Source of the DNA: Aureococcus anophagefferens
Lineage: Eukaryota; Sar; Pelagophyceae; Pelagomonadales; Pelagomonadaceae
Direction: 5' to 3'
DNA: 64,000 bases
Assembly (NCBI RefSeq): GCF_000186865.1
Contig: NW_008705583.1
Span: forward strand, 189,673-253,672
Shown here: positions 46,947 to 57,181 of the stretch, piece by piece
Numbering within the stretch: the first letter of the stretch is position 1
Layout of the letters: each line of letters begins with the position of its first letter
Notes under the pieces: model-generated
Told to the model about the DNA's origin: nothing
What the model saw: the letters and a program-made list of their open reading frames with translations, nothing else
Databases searched by the model: none
Translations under genes and position numbers: made by a program

Positions 46947-48903
46947 ATGCGCGACCCCCCGGCGGCGCTGGCGGCGTCCCGCGTCGCGAGCTCGCTCGAA
47001 ACCGGCGGCCCGGCGTCGCCGGCGACGACGTACAAGCCCGACCCGAAACGGGGCAAGGGCGCGGGCCTGCCCGGGTCCGACGACCTCTACCTCGACGCGG
47101 CCCTCGGGGCGCTGAACGTCGGCGTCGGCGCCGAGGGCCGGCCCCTGCCGAGCATCACGTCGACGCCGACCGTCGCGTTCAAGCGGTCGCGCTTCGCGGG
47201 CCACGCGGCGCCCGTCGCGTCCGTCGGCGACGTCGAGTTCGTCGTCGCGGCGCTGAAAGGCGCCCAGCGCTGCGTGCCCTACGCCTACCGCCTCGCCGGG
47301 GGCGCGCCCGGCGCGCCGCCCGAGGGCGCGCGCGAGGGCCGCGACGACGGCGGCGACGTCGGCGTCGGCGACAAGCTCCTCCACTTGTTAACGCAGTGGG
47401 ACGTGGAGAACGTGGTCTTGGTCGTCACGCGCGACGACTCGAAGAGCATCGTCGGCGGCGAGGCCCTGGGCGTGCGGCGCTTCAAGATCGTCATCGACTG
47501 CGCGAAATCCGTGTTGGAGCTCTGCTACCTCGACAGCCTGCGGCGGACGCTCCGCGCGTCGCGGGGCAGCGGCCCCGAGTTCGACGCCGCGGCGTCTTCC
47601 GTGCCCGCGTCGGCCCACGGCGCGGCCCTCTCCGCGCCGCCGCCGCCCGTGCCCACGGGCGTGCTCCGGCGGTCGCGGTCCGGGAGCTCGCACCCCGTGC
47701 CCGAGGAGGCGTCGAGCCTCGACGCGGCGTCCGTGGGGTCGTCGTCCAAGTCCGCCGCGCAAAAGCCGCTCCCGGAGAAGAAGCCGACGCGGCCCATGGG
47801 GCCCGACGCGCCGAACATGATGTTCCGGCCCCGGGGGCCCATGTGGAAGCCCACGCGGACCGCGTTGGGGACGACCGCGGATTTACCGGAAGGCCGCGAC
47901 GTCGACTCCTGCGGCATCCCGCTGACGCGCGCCCTGGGCCGCGTGAACAACTTCCGCCACGGCTTCGACGCCCAGCGCGAGTCGCCGTCGAAGATCGTCG
48001 CCATGCGGCCCCTCGACGACGAGACGCTCTACGCGGGCTCCGTCGACGCCGCGTACCGCGACGACGACGACGGCGGCGCGAGCGGGCCGGCGCCGTCGCC
48101 GGCGGCCTACGACGACGAGGGCTTCGGGCTGCCGCGGTCCGCCGTCGCGACGGCGCTGCCCATGCCCCCGGACCTCGACAGCTCGCTGCGATCGCGAAAT
48201 CCGCGCGATGCGGCAGCCCCACGCGGAGGTCGAGCTCGTGCTGCGCTGCGTGGCGGCGCTCGTCGACGGCCCGCGGTGGATCCTGCGGAAGCGCAGCGGC
48301 GGGCCGGCGGCGCGCGCGCCGCCCTACGACGTCGACTGGGTCGACGTCCGCTTCGCTTTAAGCGAGCCGGAGATCAACGCGCGCCTCGCGTGCTTCGACG
48401 CGTCGCGGCCGCCGGGCGGCGCGCCGGCGGCCGTGCTCGGGTCCCTCGTGTCCGCGGGGCTCGGGCCCCGGGCCATGGACCGGCTCCGCATCCGGTCCTT
48501 CGTCGCCGCGGAGTTCCTCCCCTGGCTCTGGGCCGCGCTCGCCGTCGAGATCGACCCGGACCAGCTCGCCCACGCCATCTCCTTCCTGCCGAAGACCATC
48601 GCCCACCCGGCGGGAACCCGCGACGACGTCGCGGGCGTCGCGGGCGCGCCGAAGCGGCGGAACGCGCGCGAGGAGCGCGAGCCGCCGCCCGCGCGGCCGC
48701 CGCGGAGCGCGGCGCGCGCCGCGGCGCCGGCGCCCCACGCCGACTCGCACCTCTCGCTCCCGGACGCGCTCGGCTCCTGGGAGGACGACTCCGACCTCCA
48801 GATCCCGGGCAAGAAGCTCCTGCCGCCCGACGAGCCCGACATGCAGAACCGCGTCGGGCCCCGCATCCAGGCGGACCCCGACCCCGTCGACCAGTGCCTG
48901 TGA
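46947..48903 (+). CDS. IMPACT/YigZ-domain protein with unknown C-terminal half (one apparent frameshift)
   Basis: ATG 46947. Residues about 70-190 match the UPF0029/Impact N-terminal fold: FKRSRFAGHAAPVASVGDVE, CVPYAYRLAGG, EGRDDGGDVGVGDKLLHLLT, WDVENVVLVVTRDDSK and ALGVRRFKIVIDCAKSVLE. Human IMPACT competes with GCN2 for GCN1 in translation stress; bacterial relatives are YigZ. A Ser/Pro-rich linker follows. The frame must shift by one base near 48180 to continue into PHAEVELVLRCVAALVDGPR and FVAAEFLPWLWAALAVEIDP, then an acidic tail. The second half is not recognised. Both parts have the same codon bias, so one gene with a sequencing error is most likely. Confidence 0.65.
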
Positions 48904-49076
48904 GACGCGGCCACACGTTGTTCCAGCGCCGCCGCCCCGCCGCCGGCCTGCCCCGACCCCCGCCCTCCTTTACAAGACGACCTGACGCTGACGGGCACCG
49001 GCGCGCTGCTCGAGGCAGAATCTGATGCTCGAGGCCGACGGTTTCGGCCGAGCAATCTTCAATAACGCGAGCCAAC

Positions 49077-50132
49077 ATGGGCGGGGCTGCTAGCGCGCCG
49101 ACCGACGCGCCGCCGCGCGCGAGCGTCGTCGCTCGCAACGACCGGGTCCAGGCGACGGTGCAGGAGTGCGTGAATCGGCATAATAAGCTCGTCGAGCTGA
49201 ACATCGGCGCCGACGAGACCTTCCCCATGGACGAGCTGCGCGCGCTCTACGCCGACGCCGACGACGCGCTCTTCAAGAAGGCCGTCAAGCTCTTCGACTG
49301 GAGTTCCAAGGGCGAGGCGGCGCTCGAGAACGTGAAGATGTTCTCGCTGCTCATGGTCGCGCTGCTGCACCCGTCGGAGGCGGGGAAGATGGAGCGGACG
49401 ACGTTCGACATCGCGTTCGCGATCTTCGACGCCGACGCCAGCGGCAATTTGGAGGTCGACGAGTTCAAGGCCATGTTCCGCGCGCTCTACCAGACGCGCG
49501 TGTCGGCGCTCAAGCTCGTCTACACGTCCAAGGCGGGCCACGCGATGCTCCAGGAGTTCGCCGAGTCGGAGCTGAGCACGGAGAACATGGAGTTCGTCGA
49601 CGCCGTCGACGCCTGGGCGGCCATGGACGACGCGCAGCGCGGCACGCTCGCGGCCGGCGGCCTGCTGGACCAGTTCGTCGGCGAAGCCGCGAAGACGCCC
49701 GTGAACCTGCCCGCGAAGGCGACGGCGAAGCTCCAGGCCGAGTACAAGGCCGCCGTCGACGGCGGCGTCGAGACCCTGGGCGACGCGTTCTTCGAGGAGA
49801 GCAAGAAGGAGATCCTCAAGGTCATCGAGAAGGACACGTTCGCGCGCTTCAACAAGGACCGGGAGCGCATGGAGGCGCTCATGAAGGAGACGTTCAAGGA
49901 GGTCGACACGGACACGTCCGGCAAGATCTCCAAGGACGAGTACATCGCCTGGGCGAAGCAGCACCCGGAGGTCCTCGCGTTCTACGAGCACCTCACGGCC
50001 CAGACCCACAAGATCAAGGACGGCGCGATCACCTACGAGGACCTCGGCAAGCCGTCCCTCGCCCACGGCGCGGGCTCCCAGCCCGACGTCGTCAAGGCCG
50101 CCGCGGAGCCGGAGGTCGCCGCGGCCGCGTAG
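49077..50132 (+). CDS. EF-hand / RGS-domain fusion protein
   Basis: An intronless 351-residue protein starting MGGAAS, with Gly2 and Ser6 fitting myristoylation. Residues about 40-140 are an EF-hand region with a canonical loop DADASGNLEVDEF (about 118-130). Residues about 155-265 match an RGS domain: MLQEFAESELSTENMEFVDA, GGLLDQFVGEAAKTPVNLPA and KKEILKVIEKDTFARF. A second canonical EF-hand loop DTDTSGKISKDEY lies at about 277-289. RGS domains speed GTP hydrolysis by G-alpha subunits. EF-hands on both sides suggest calcium control of G-protein signalling at a membrane. Helix order supports RGS, but residue-level G-alpha contacts cannot be verified. Confidence 0.8.
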   Translation: MGGAASAPTDAPPRASVVARNDRVQATVQECVNRHNKLVELNIGADETFPMDELRALYADADDALFKKAVKLFDWSSKGEAALENVKMFSLLMVALLHPSEAGKMERTTFDIAFAIFDADASGNLEVDEFKAMFRALYQTRVSALKLVYTSKAGHAMLQEFAESELSTENMEFVDAVDAWAAMDDAQRGTLAAGGLLDQFVGEAAKTPVNLPAKATAKLQAEYKAAVDGGVETLGDAFFEESKKEILKVIEKDTFARFNKDRERMEALMKETFKEVDTDTSGKISKDEYIAWAKQHPEVLAFYEHLTAQTHKIKDGAITYEDLGKPSLAHGAGSQPDVVKAAAEPEVAAAA

Positions 50133-50222
50133 GCGTCGTCGATCCCCGGGCCGGGGGGGGGGGGGTAAATCAGAATTCTCGCTTCAACATCTTGTCTCTC
50201 AGCTGAGGCTGAGTCTGAGAGC

Positions 50223-53200
50223 ATGGCGGCGATTGTGATGCGCTTTGTGGGGCTGCTGCTGCTGTTGACGCACGCGGCCGTCGCCGAGGACCTCGACGAG
50301 CTGTGGCTGCGCTCGGAGCTCGTCGAGGACGCCAAGCTTCGGTCGAGCTACGTCGCGCAGCTCTCCTCCATCCGCGTCTCCGGCGATGCCGGGGTGTCGC
50401 GCATCCAGANNNNNNNNNNNNNNNNNNNNNNNNNNNNNNNNNNNNNNNNNNNNNNNNNNGATTAGCATGGCGATTCGTCTGGCCGTGGCAGCCCTCTCGG
50501 TGCAAAGCATGGCGATTCGTCCGGCAGCCCTCCTGGTCGTCGTGCACGGCGTCGCTGGTACCTCTTCGGCGCCATTTGAACGCAACACTCAATTTGCGCA
50601 TCCATCGTTTCGCTTATTGTGACGCGCGCAGGTGCGCACGACGCGCTGTGGCTCCGCTACAACGAGGTGCCGGCGGCGACGAGAACTTCCCTCTACGGCG
50701 CCTTGGAGGGTGCCAACGTCGCCATCGTGGCGGACGCCGACGACCCAGCAGCGCTGGATCCGACGCGCGAAATCGTCCTCGACGCCGTCGGCGACGAGCT
50801 GACGGCGGCGTTCGCCGCGATGTTCCCGGCGGCGGGGCCGACGCCGCGCCCGCGGCGGGCGCTCGTGAACGTGTCGTCGCGCGCGTTCGCGAGCGAGCTC
50901 GGCGCCGAGGGCTACCGGCTGCGCGGCGCCACGATCGAGGCCGCGACGGCGTCGGGCGCGTTCTACGGCGCCTTCGCTCTGCTCGGTCTGATCCAGCGCC
51001 GCGAGCCGCTCCCCGCGGTGCGGACGAGCGTGCCCAGGACGCGCCTGCGCCACTGGGACCTCTGGGACGAGCTCGACGGGTCCGTCACGCGCGGCTACGC
51101 GGGCCGGTCGCTGTTCTGGCCCATGGCGCTCTTCGAGGACGCCGCGCCGCCGCCCATGGACCAGGTCTACCTGGCCCCGTGCGACGCGTCGGATCCCCGG
51201 CAGCGCTGGTCCGGCGCGACGCTCGAGGCCGGCGCGTCAACGCCGTCGCCCATCGCGAACGAGGCGACGGGCGGCTGCCTGACGACGGCCTCGTGCGCGC
51301 CCGTGCGCGCGCTGGCCTGCGGCGAAACGCCGCCGACGTGGTTCTACAACGCGACGAACAAGACGCTCGTCGTCGTCGCGGCCGCCGCGAACCAGACGTG
51401 CGGAGCCCACGGCGGCGAAGGCAACTGCCTCGACATCAACGGCGGGTCGGGCCCGGACCTCGACATGTACCGCTGCCACTCGACGGACGAGGGCGATTAC
51501 ACGCACCAGCGGTTCGTCGTCGACGGCGCGACGATCCGCTCCGCGCGCGATCGCACCGCGTGCCTCGGCGTGAGCCGCCCGAACCCGCCGTGGGAGGGCG
51601 CGGCGGACCCGTGGGTGCCCGCCGGCGCCTGGAAGGCGCGCGTGTCGGACGCGCTGCGCGCGCTCAAGTCCGCGGGCCTCAACGGCGTCGTCCTCCTGGA
51701 CGTGAACGCGTGCGGGCCGACGCAGACGCACGCGCTGAGGACGGGCCCCATGCACCAGATCGCCGAGAACCTGCGGCCGCTCTTCGAGCGCTACGCGATG
51801 GCGCCCTTGCTCTCCGCGTGCTTCGCGGCGCCGACGGAGCTCGACGGCGTGTCCGCGGACCCCGCGGCGCCGGCCGCGCGCGCGTGGTGGACGGCCAAGG
51901 CCGCGGAGCTGCGCGACGCCTGGGGCCCGGGCTTCGGCGGCCTCCTCGTCAAGGCCGACTCGGAGGGCAACGTCGGCCCGGCGCGCTTCGGGCGCTCGCA
52001 GGCCGACGGCGCGAACATGATGGCGGACGCGCTCCGCGCGTCGTCGAACTCGTCCTGGCTGCTCTGGCGCGCGTTCGTCTACGGCACGGACGACGCCGTC
52101 GGCCAGGAGGACCTGGCGCGCCAGGCCTACGACACGTTCGAGCCCCTGGACGGGCGGTTCCGCGACAACGTCGTGCTCCAGATCAAGAACGGGCCCATGG
52201 ACTTCCAGGTCCGCGAGCCCATCTCGCCCCTGCTCGCGGGAGGCATGCCCAAGTCGAACGTCATGATGGAGGTCCAGGCCGCGCAGGAGTACACGGGCCA
52301 GCAGATCCACGCCGTGGGCCTCGCGAAGATGTGGCGGCACTACTTGGACACGGACACGATGTGGGACGCGCCGAAGACGGGGCCCACCGTCGAGGACATC
52401 CTGACGACGCGGTCGAACTTCGGCGGGGGCCTGGCCTGCGTGTCGAACTTCGGCGACTTCGCGAACTACACGGGCCACGTCTTCGCGGCGGCGAACGCGT
52501 ACGCGTGCGGGCGCCTCGCGTGGGCGCCCGAGACGCCGTCGGCGACCATCGACGCGGAGTGGGCCGCGATGACCTTCCCGGACGCGCCGGACGCCGCCCG
52601 GGTCGCCGCGGACATTTTGGACAAAAGCTGGGAGGCGTACGAGGGCTACCAGTCGCCGCTCGGCATCGGGTTCCAGATCCGGGGGAACCCGAACCGCTTC
52701 GGCTGCGCCCCGAAGACGAACTTCGACGGGCGCCAGGCGCCGAGCTTCGGCCCGAACCCGGGCGCGCCCTGGAACGCGTCGGGCCTCTACGGGCCGGGCC
52801 GCGGGCCCTACGGCCGCGAGTGCCCCATCTCGAACGTCAAGTGCCTCGCCGACGACTGCCTCGAGCACCGGTCGGGCTGGGGCGCGGGCGCGGGCTCGGA
52901 CCACTACTGGCTCGATCCCTGCGCCATGTACGACTTCCAGAACTCGTCCTTCGACGGCCTCGGCTGCGACCGGCGGTCGACCGGCGCGGGCTCGCGCATG
53001 GCCGGCGCGTACTCGCCCGCGCTCGCCGCGGTCCTCGACGACGCGGCGACGTGCCCGACGGAGCTCCTCCTCTTCTTCCACAACGTGCCCTGGAACCGCA
53101 CCGTCGAGGGCGCGCCGCTCATCGACCGCATCGTCGACGGCCACCGCGACGCGCTCGCCGCGGTCCGCGCGCTCGCGGCCGCGTGGGACGGCGTCGAGGC

Positions 53201-53330
53201 GGCCATGGCCGGCGACGCGCGCTTCGCGGGCGTCCAGGCCCGCTTCCGCCAGCAGGTCAACGACGCCGCCGTCTTCTCCGAGGTCATCACGGGCTTCTAC
53301 AAGAACCTCTCCCTGGGCATCCTCGCGTAG
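50223..53330 (+). CDS. Secreted GH67 alpha-glucuronidase with an inserted beta-trefoil-like lectin region
   Basis: Exon 1 starts at ATG 50223 with a signal peptide (AAIVMRFVGLLLLLTHAAVA) and is cut by the gap at 50410. The main exon begins at 50632 after GCGCAG. GH67 blocks: RLRHWDLWDELDGSVTRGYA, GLNGVVLLDVNA, GGLLVKADSEGNVGPARFGR, DGRFRDNVVLQIKNGPMDFQ and MMEVQAAQEYTGQQIHAVGL. Together they carry the catalytic acidic residues. GH67 enzymes remove (methyl)glucuronic acid from xylan chains. Between GRSLFWPMAL and RALKSAGLNG lies an insert of about 160 residues with DPRQRW, GGCLTTASCAPV, GNCLDINGG and TACLGVSRP, typical of ricin-B-type carbohydrate-binding repeats. The frame then runs unbroken to the stop at 53330. 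DELWLR (exon 1) and DALWLR (exon 2) look duplicated. Confidence 0.88.
50410..50459. other. Assembly gap (50 N) in the GH67 gene
   Basis: Fifty N, probably a placeholder length. The sequence after it (50460-50631) is intron-like and holds AGCATGGCGATTCGTC twice, 43 bp apart. Confidence 0.98.
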
Positions 53331-53468
53331 CGGCTCGCCGGCGGGGTATCCTCGTCGCTTTTGCGCGACGAACGAGTCGCCACGCGTATCGAAGATGATC
53401 CCGGGATGCCATGGTGAAGTAATGGTGAAGCCGTCATTGCACTGCTCTCCAGCAAGGAGAGCAAACCG

Positions 53469-54485
53469 ATGTCACCGGCGCTCGCCAACAAGATGCGCAG
53501 CGCCTACAGCGTCACCGACGTGTCCAGCGTGCGGCATCACGACACGCGCCTCATCGTCCACCCGCTCTACCCGCAGGGCGCGGCGCACTGGCTCCACCCC
53601 TGCGAGCACCTGCGCGCCTTCAGCGACGTCCGGGTCCCCGGCCTGCCCTTCGCGCTCCAGGTGCCGCAGCGCCAGGGCGTCGGCGGCGACGACACGGGCT
53701 GCGCCGTCTGGCGCGGCGCGACGGTGCTCGCGCGGCGCCTGCTGACGACGGCCTGCGAGGGCCGCGCGGGGAACGGCCGCCGACCCGTCGCCGTCGAGCT
53801 CGGCTGCGGCGCGGGCGCGATCGCGGCGGCCGTCGCGAGTTATCTCGGCTGCGACGCCTGGGGCACGGACATGCCCGACATCGCCAAGGACGCCGCGGGC
53901 GCCTGCCGGGACCACGCGGCGACGGCCGCGGCCGCGGGCCGCCCGCTCCGGGGCGCGCTCCGCGCGGCGCCGCTCGCGTGGGGCGCGGCGGACGCGGCGG
54001 CCTTCGCGCGCGAGCACCTGCCGCCGGGCCGCGCGGACCTCGTGCTCGGGTCCGAGGTCGTCTACGCGCTCACGAAGACGCGCGTCGCGGAGGCCATCGC
54101 CGTCTTCGAGAAGCTTGCGGCGACGATCGCCGCGCTGCTCAACGACGGCGGCGTCTGCCTCATCGCCTACTGCCCGCGGTCCGACGTCGAGGCCTACTTC
54201 TTCGACATGCTGCCGAAGCACGGCCTCCGGCTCCGAGCGGAATACGCGCCCTCGGCCGTCGCGAGCGGCTACGACGGCAAGGGCAACGGCGTGCCCCGCG
54301 GCGTGCCCGTCGCCGACCTCGGCCTCGCGCGCCACCAGGTCGACGGCCTCCGCCTCTTCGCCATCGAGCGCGACGCCGCGCGGGAGACGCCCGCGGACGC
54401 GGCGGCCGCGCCGCCGCCGCCGCCGACGTTCGCGCCGATCGCCTTCGACTTCCTCCGACCGCCGCTCGACGACCCGCTCGACTAA
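53469..54485 (+). CDS. METTL21-type (lysine) methyltransferase
   Basis: An intronless 338-residue protein. The N-terminal part ends with GCAVWRGATVLARRLL, the W-x-x-x-x-L entry of the METTL21 group. Motif I is VAVELGCGAGAIAAAVASYL, followed by WGTDMPDIAKDA, and the post-motif block RADLVLGSEVVYALTKTRVA. These enzymes methylate lysines of chaperones or elongation factors. Target not predictable. The proline-rich end (APPPPPPTFAPIAFDFLRPP) is not part of the fold. Confidence 0.78.
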   Translation: MSPALANKMRSAYSVTDVSSVRHHDTRLIVHPLYPQGAAHWLHPCEHLRAFSDVRVPGLPFALQVPQRQGVGGDDTGCAVWRGATVLARRLLTTACEGRAGNGRRPVAVELGCGAGAIAAAVASYLGCDAWGTDMPDIAKDAAGACRDHAATAAAAGRPLRGALRAAPLAWGAADAAAFAREHLPPGRADLVLGSEVVYALTKTRVAEAIAVFEKLAATIAALLNDGGVCLIAYCPRSDVEAYFFDMLPKHGLRLRAEYAPSAVASGYDGKGNGVPRGVPVADLGLARHQVDGLRLFAIERDAARETPADAAAAPPPPPTFAPIAFDFLRPPLDDPLD

Positions 54486-54712
54486 CGTCGCTGTTTTGCT
54501 TTCTTGTGCGTGCGACGCCTCCTCTACGGACTGCAACTTGTACGGCAAGGTCAATGGTGCATCTCGCTACTCGAGGCGACGAGCTGGTGGCTCGCGTCGA
54601 CGGACCGCAAGCGTGCGCGCAGACCGGCCCCCCCGGAGTGGACCCCTCCGGAGTGGACGCACACCTACGCACACGGGCGCGGCCAAAGCCCCGCGACGCG
54701 GAATCAACAGGC

Positions 54713-55180
54713 ATGGAGGACATCACCAAGACCCTCGAGGCGGCGAAGGCGAGCGTCGCGGGCGTCACGGACAAGATCGGCGCCTCGGCGTTCACGGCGT
54801 CGCGGTCTGCCGTCGAGGCGAGCCGCAAGATCGACGACGAGGGCACGCCCCTGCGCGCGGGCATCGGCTTCCTCCGCGAGTCGCTGAACGGGTTCCTCGC
54901 CAAGGGCCACGGCGCGGCGACGTCCGCGTCGGCCGAGGTCGACGGCATGGTCTCCGTCGTCCGCGCGCGGGTCGCGCCCGCCGTCGCGCCCGCCGTCGCG
55001 CACGCCAACCAGCTCCGCAAGTCCCGGCCGGAGCTGCTCGTCGGGGCCATCACCGCGCCCGTCCTCCTGCTCTCCGTCTTCGGGGGCAAGATCGCCATGG
55101 TCCGGAACGGCCTCTCCTGCGCCGTCGCGTCGGGCATGGCCGTCTACGGCCTGAACTTTTGGGACCAACGAGACAAGTAG
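54713..55180 (+). CDS. Small unknown protein with amphipathic helix and C-terminal membrane segments
   Basis: 155 residues from ATG 54713. Residues 1-95 form long helices of Ala/Ser/Val with regular charge (EDITKTLEAAKASVAGVTDK, GIGFLRESLNGFLAKG), followed by VRARVAPAVAPAVAHANQLR. Two weak hydrophobic segments end the protein (ELLVGAITAPVLLLSVFGGK and GLSCAVASGMAVYGLNFW). The shape recalls apolipoprotein-O/MICOS MIC26-27-like proteins, but no signature is decisive. No intron. Confidence 0.6.
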   Translation: MEDITKTLEAAKASVAGVTDKIGASAFTASRSAVEASRKIDDEGTPLRAGIGFLRESLNGFLAKGHGAATSASAEVDGMVSVVRARVAPAVAPAVAHANQLRKSRPELLVGAITAPVLLLSVFGGKIAMVRNGLSCAVASGMAVYGLNFWDQRDK

Positions 55181-55470
55181 ACGCGCGTTTCCCGGCGTCC
55201 CGCGATCCCGAAACTTTTTCATCGCTGGACTTTCCGGCCACGCGCGACTGCTGTCGTGCGCGATGGCCCAGTTCTGCCGGCGTAGAGTTGCCGCCCGCCC
55301 GCGCGAGCGTTCCGCGAGGATCGCTTCGTCGTCCCGCGCGCCGACCGTCGCGCCGGGACGCGCGGCGGGCAAAAATTCCATCTTTTCCCTCAGGCGAGCG
55401 CGACGTCGCGCCCGCGATAGGTCCCGGGGTACTTCTTAAGGAAACGCGTCTTCGTGGGTGCGTCGCGCGC

Positions 55471-56126
55471 CTAGTTCGCGGCGGCGGCGAAGCGGTCCGC
55501 GCGCTCCTTGAGCTTCGCCTCGTGCGCCTTGACCGCGGGGTCCTTGAAGCGCTCGAGGCGCGCGGCGCGCTTCGCCTCCTCGGCGGCGACGACGGGGTCC
55601 TTGAAGCGCTCCTCCCGCGCCTTCTTCTTCGCCTCGTCGGCCTCCTTCTTGGCGCCCGCGTCCTCGACGCCGAACCGCTCCGCGCGCTTCCGCTTCTTGG
55701 CCTTCTCGTCCTCGGCCTTCTTCGCGTCCGTCGTGACGACGGGGATGCCGAAGCGCTCCGCGCGCGACTTCTTCTTGGCCTCGATGTCCTCCGCGGACGC
55801 CGCGGGCGCGGCCTCGGCCGCGGGCTCGGCGGCCGGCGCGGGCGCCGCGGGCTCCTCGGCGGCCGCGGGCTCCGCGGGCGCCGGCGCCGCCTCCGCCGCC
55901 GGCGCCGCCGCCTCGGCGGGCGCCGCGTCGTCGAGGCCGAACTCCTCCTCGTCGAGCGCCTATAGTAAGTCGATCGTTCGGCCGCGGCGTTCGAAACGTC
56001 TCGGGGGCGCCGCGGACGCGCGAGCTGGAGGCGGTCCGCGAGGTCGCTCTTGAGGCCCGACGCGTCGAGGCCCCGGCGCTTGAGCTCCTCGCGGAGCTCC
56101 GCGACCTTCATCTTCTTGGGCTCCAT
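55471..56126 (-). CDS. SARNP/Tho1 (CIP29) mRNA-export protein, two exons
   Basis: Exon 1 (56126-56022, or to 55998) encodes a SAP domain: MKVAELREELKRRGLDASGL, KSDLADRLQL. Exon 2 is 55959-55471. It begins ALDEEEFGLDDAA, continues as an Ala/Pro/Glu spacer and ends with repeated RAERFG-type motifs: KSRAERFGIPVV, KRAERFGVEDAG, KAREERFKDP, ARLERFKDPAV, KERADRFAAAAN. SAP plus RAERFG repeats is the SARNP/Tho1 architecture (THO1/MOS11 C-terminal motif), which joins the TREX complex and UAP56 on nascent mRNA. 197 residues with a GC donor (CTC|GCGCGT) or 205 with a GT donor. The GC choice gives a 62-bp intron in line with neighbours; the GT choice leaves 38 bp. Confidence 0.88.
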
Positions 56127-56421
56127 CTGCGCGCGGCGCGGAACAGTATTATGCTGCTGCGAGTGTGTTGGCTCTCGCGCGCGTTGCTTTGCGGCGGGCC
56201 CCGGCGCTCGATCGATGCGCGCGCGCGCGCGGTGATCTCTGGCGGCTATTTCTAACGCATACACACGGCTGTCTCTCACTAGCGCGCGTTAAGGACGCCG
56301 GTCCATGCGCTCCGCGAGCCTGTGGCAATGTCGGCTTGATCAGCGAGCGACTGCAAACAAAAACCAGCCGCGTTGCCTCCGTAGCTGCCGCCACAGAATT
56401 AGAACAGGCGGCCGCGGCGAC

Positions 56422-57054
56422 ATGCTCCGCCAGGGCCTGCGCCCGCTGCTCGCGCGGCTCCGGCCCGCGCGCGCGTTCGCGGCGCACACGATGAACGTGC
56501 CGAGCATGGGCGACAGCATCACGGAGGGCACGATCGCCGGCGTGGAGAAGGCCGTCGGCGACGCCGTGGCCCTCGACGAGATCGTGGCCATCATCGACAC
56601 GGACAAGGTCTCCGTCGAGGTGCGCGCCGACGCCGCCGGCGTCATCGAGGAGATCTTCGTCGCCGAGGACGACAACGTCGAGGTCGGCGCGCAGCTCCTC
56701 CGCATCGAGACGAACGGCGCGGCGGCGCCCGCGGCCGCGGCGCCCGCGGCGGCGCCCGAGGCCGCCGCGGCGCCGGCGGCCGCCGCGCCCGTGGCGGCGC
56801 ACGGCCGCGTGCCGTCCATCAAATTCCTCGGCAAGCGGTCCGTGCCCGGCGGCGGCATCCCGCTCGCGGCAGCGGCGCCCGCCAAGGCCGCGCCTCCCTC
56901 GGCCAAGGCCGCGGCGCCGGCCAAGGCCGTCGTCCCGTCGGGGCTCGCCGTCGAGTTTTCGTCCGTCGGCCCCTTTTTCGGCCGACCAGAGATCACGGAG
57001 GCCGAGATGCTCGCGCTCGAGTCCGGCGGCGGCACGGAGATCGACGGCTGGTGA
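56422..57054 (+). CDS. Mitochondrial lipoyl-domain protein fused to a KGD4/MRPS36-like C-terminus
   Basis: 210 residues from ATG 56422. LRQGLRPLLARLRPARAFAA is a mitochondrial presequence. A complete E2-type lipoyl domain follows (NVPSMGDSITEGTIAGVEKA, lipoylation loop IDTDKVSVEV with Lys62). After an Ala/Pro linker comes PSIKFLGKRSVPGGG, and at the end FGRPEITEAEMLALESGGG. IKF-x-GKR ... RP-x-x-x-xEM-A-x-x-GG is the signature of KGD4/MRPS36, the small subunit that attaches the E3 enzyme to the 2-oxoglutarate dehydrogenase core. The E2 catalytic domain is absent, and the stop is followed by non-coding sequence. It may be a lipoylated E3-adaptor subunit. Recognition of KGD4 rests on short motifs. 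Confidence 0.72.
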   Translation: MLRQGLRPLLARLRPARAFAAHTMNVPSMGDSITEGTIAGVEKAVGDAVALDEIVAIIDTDKVSVEVRADAAGVIEEIFVAEDDNVEVGAQLLRIETNGAAAPAAAAPAAAPEAAAAPAAAAPVAAHGRVPSIKFLGKRSVPGGGIPLAAAAPAKAAPPSAKAAAPAKAVVPSGLAVEFSSVGPFFGRPEITEAEMLALESGGGTEIDGW

Positions 57055-57181
57055 GTCGGCCCCCGCCCCCGGACGTCACGCCGCCCACGACACTTCCCTT
57101 TACCCCCGTATTAATCTTGCTTCGTTGGTGTTGACGTCGTCGGCGGCCCGCCGACGCGGACCGCGCGCGTCGCGGCCGGGG

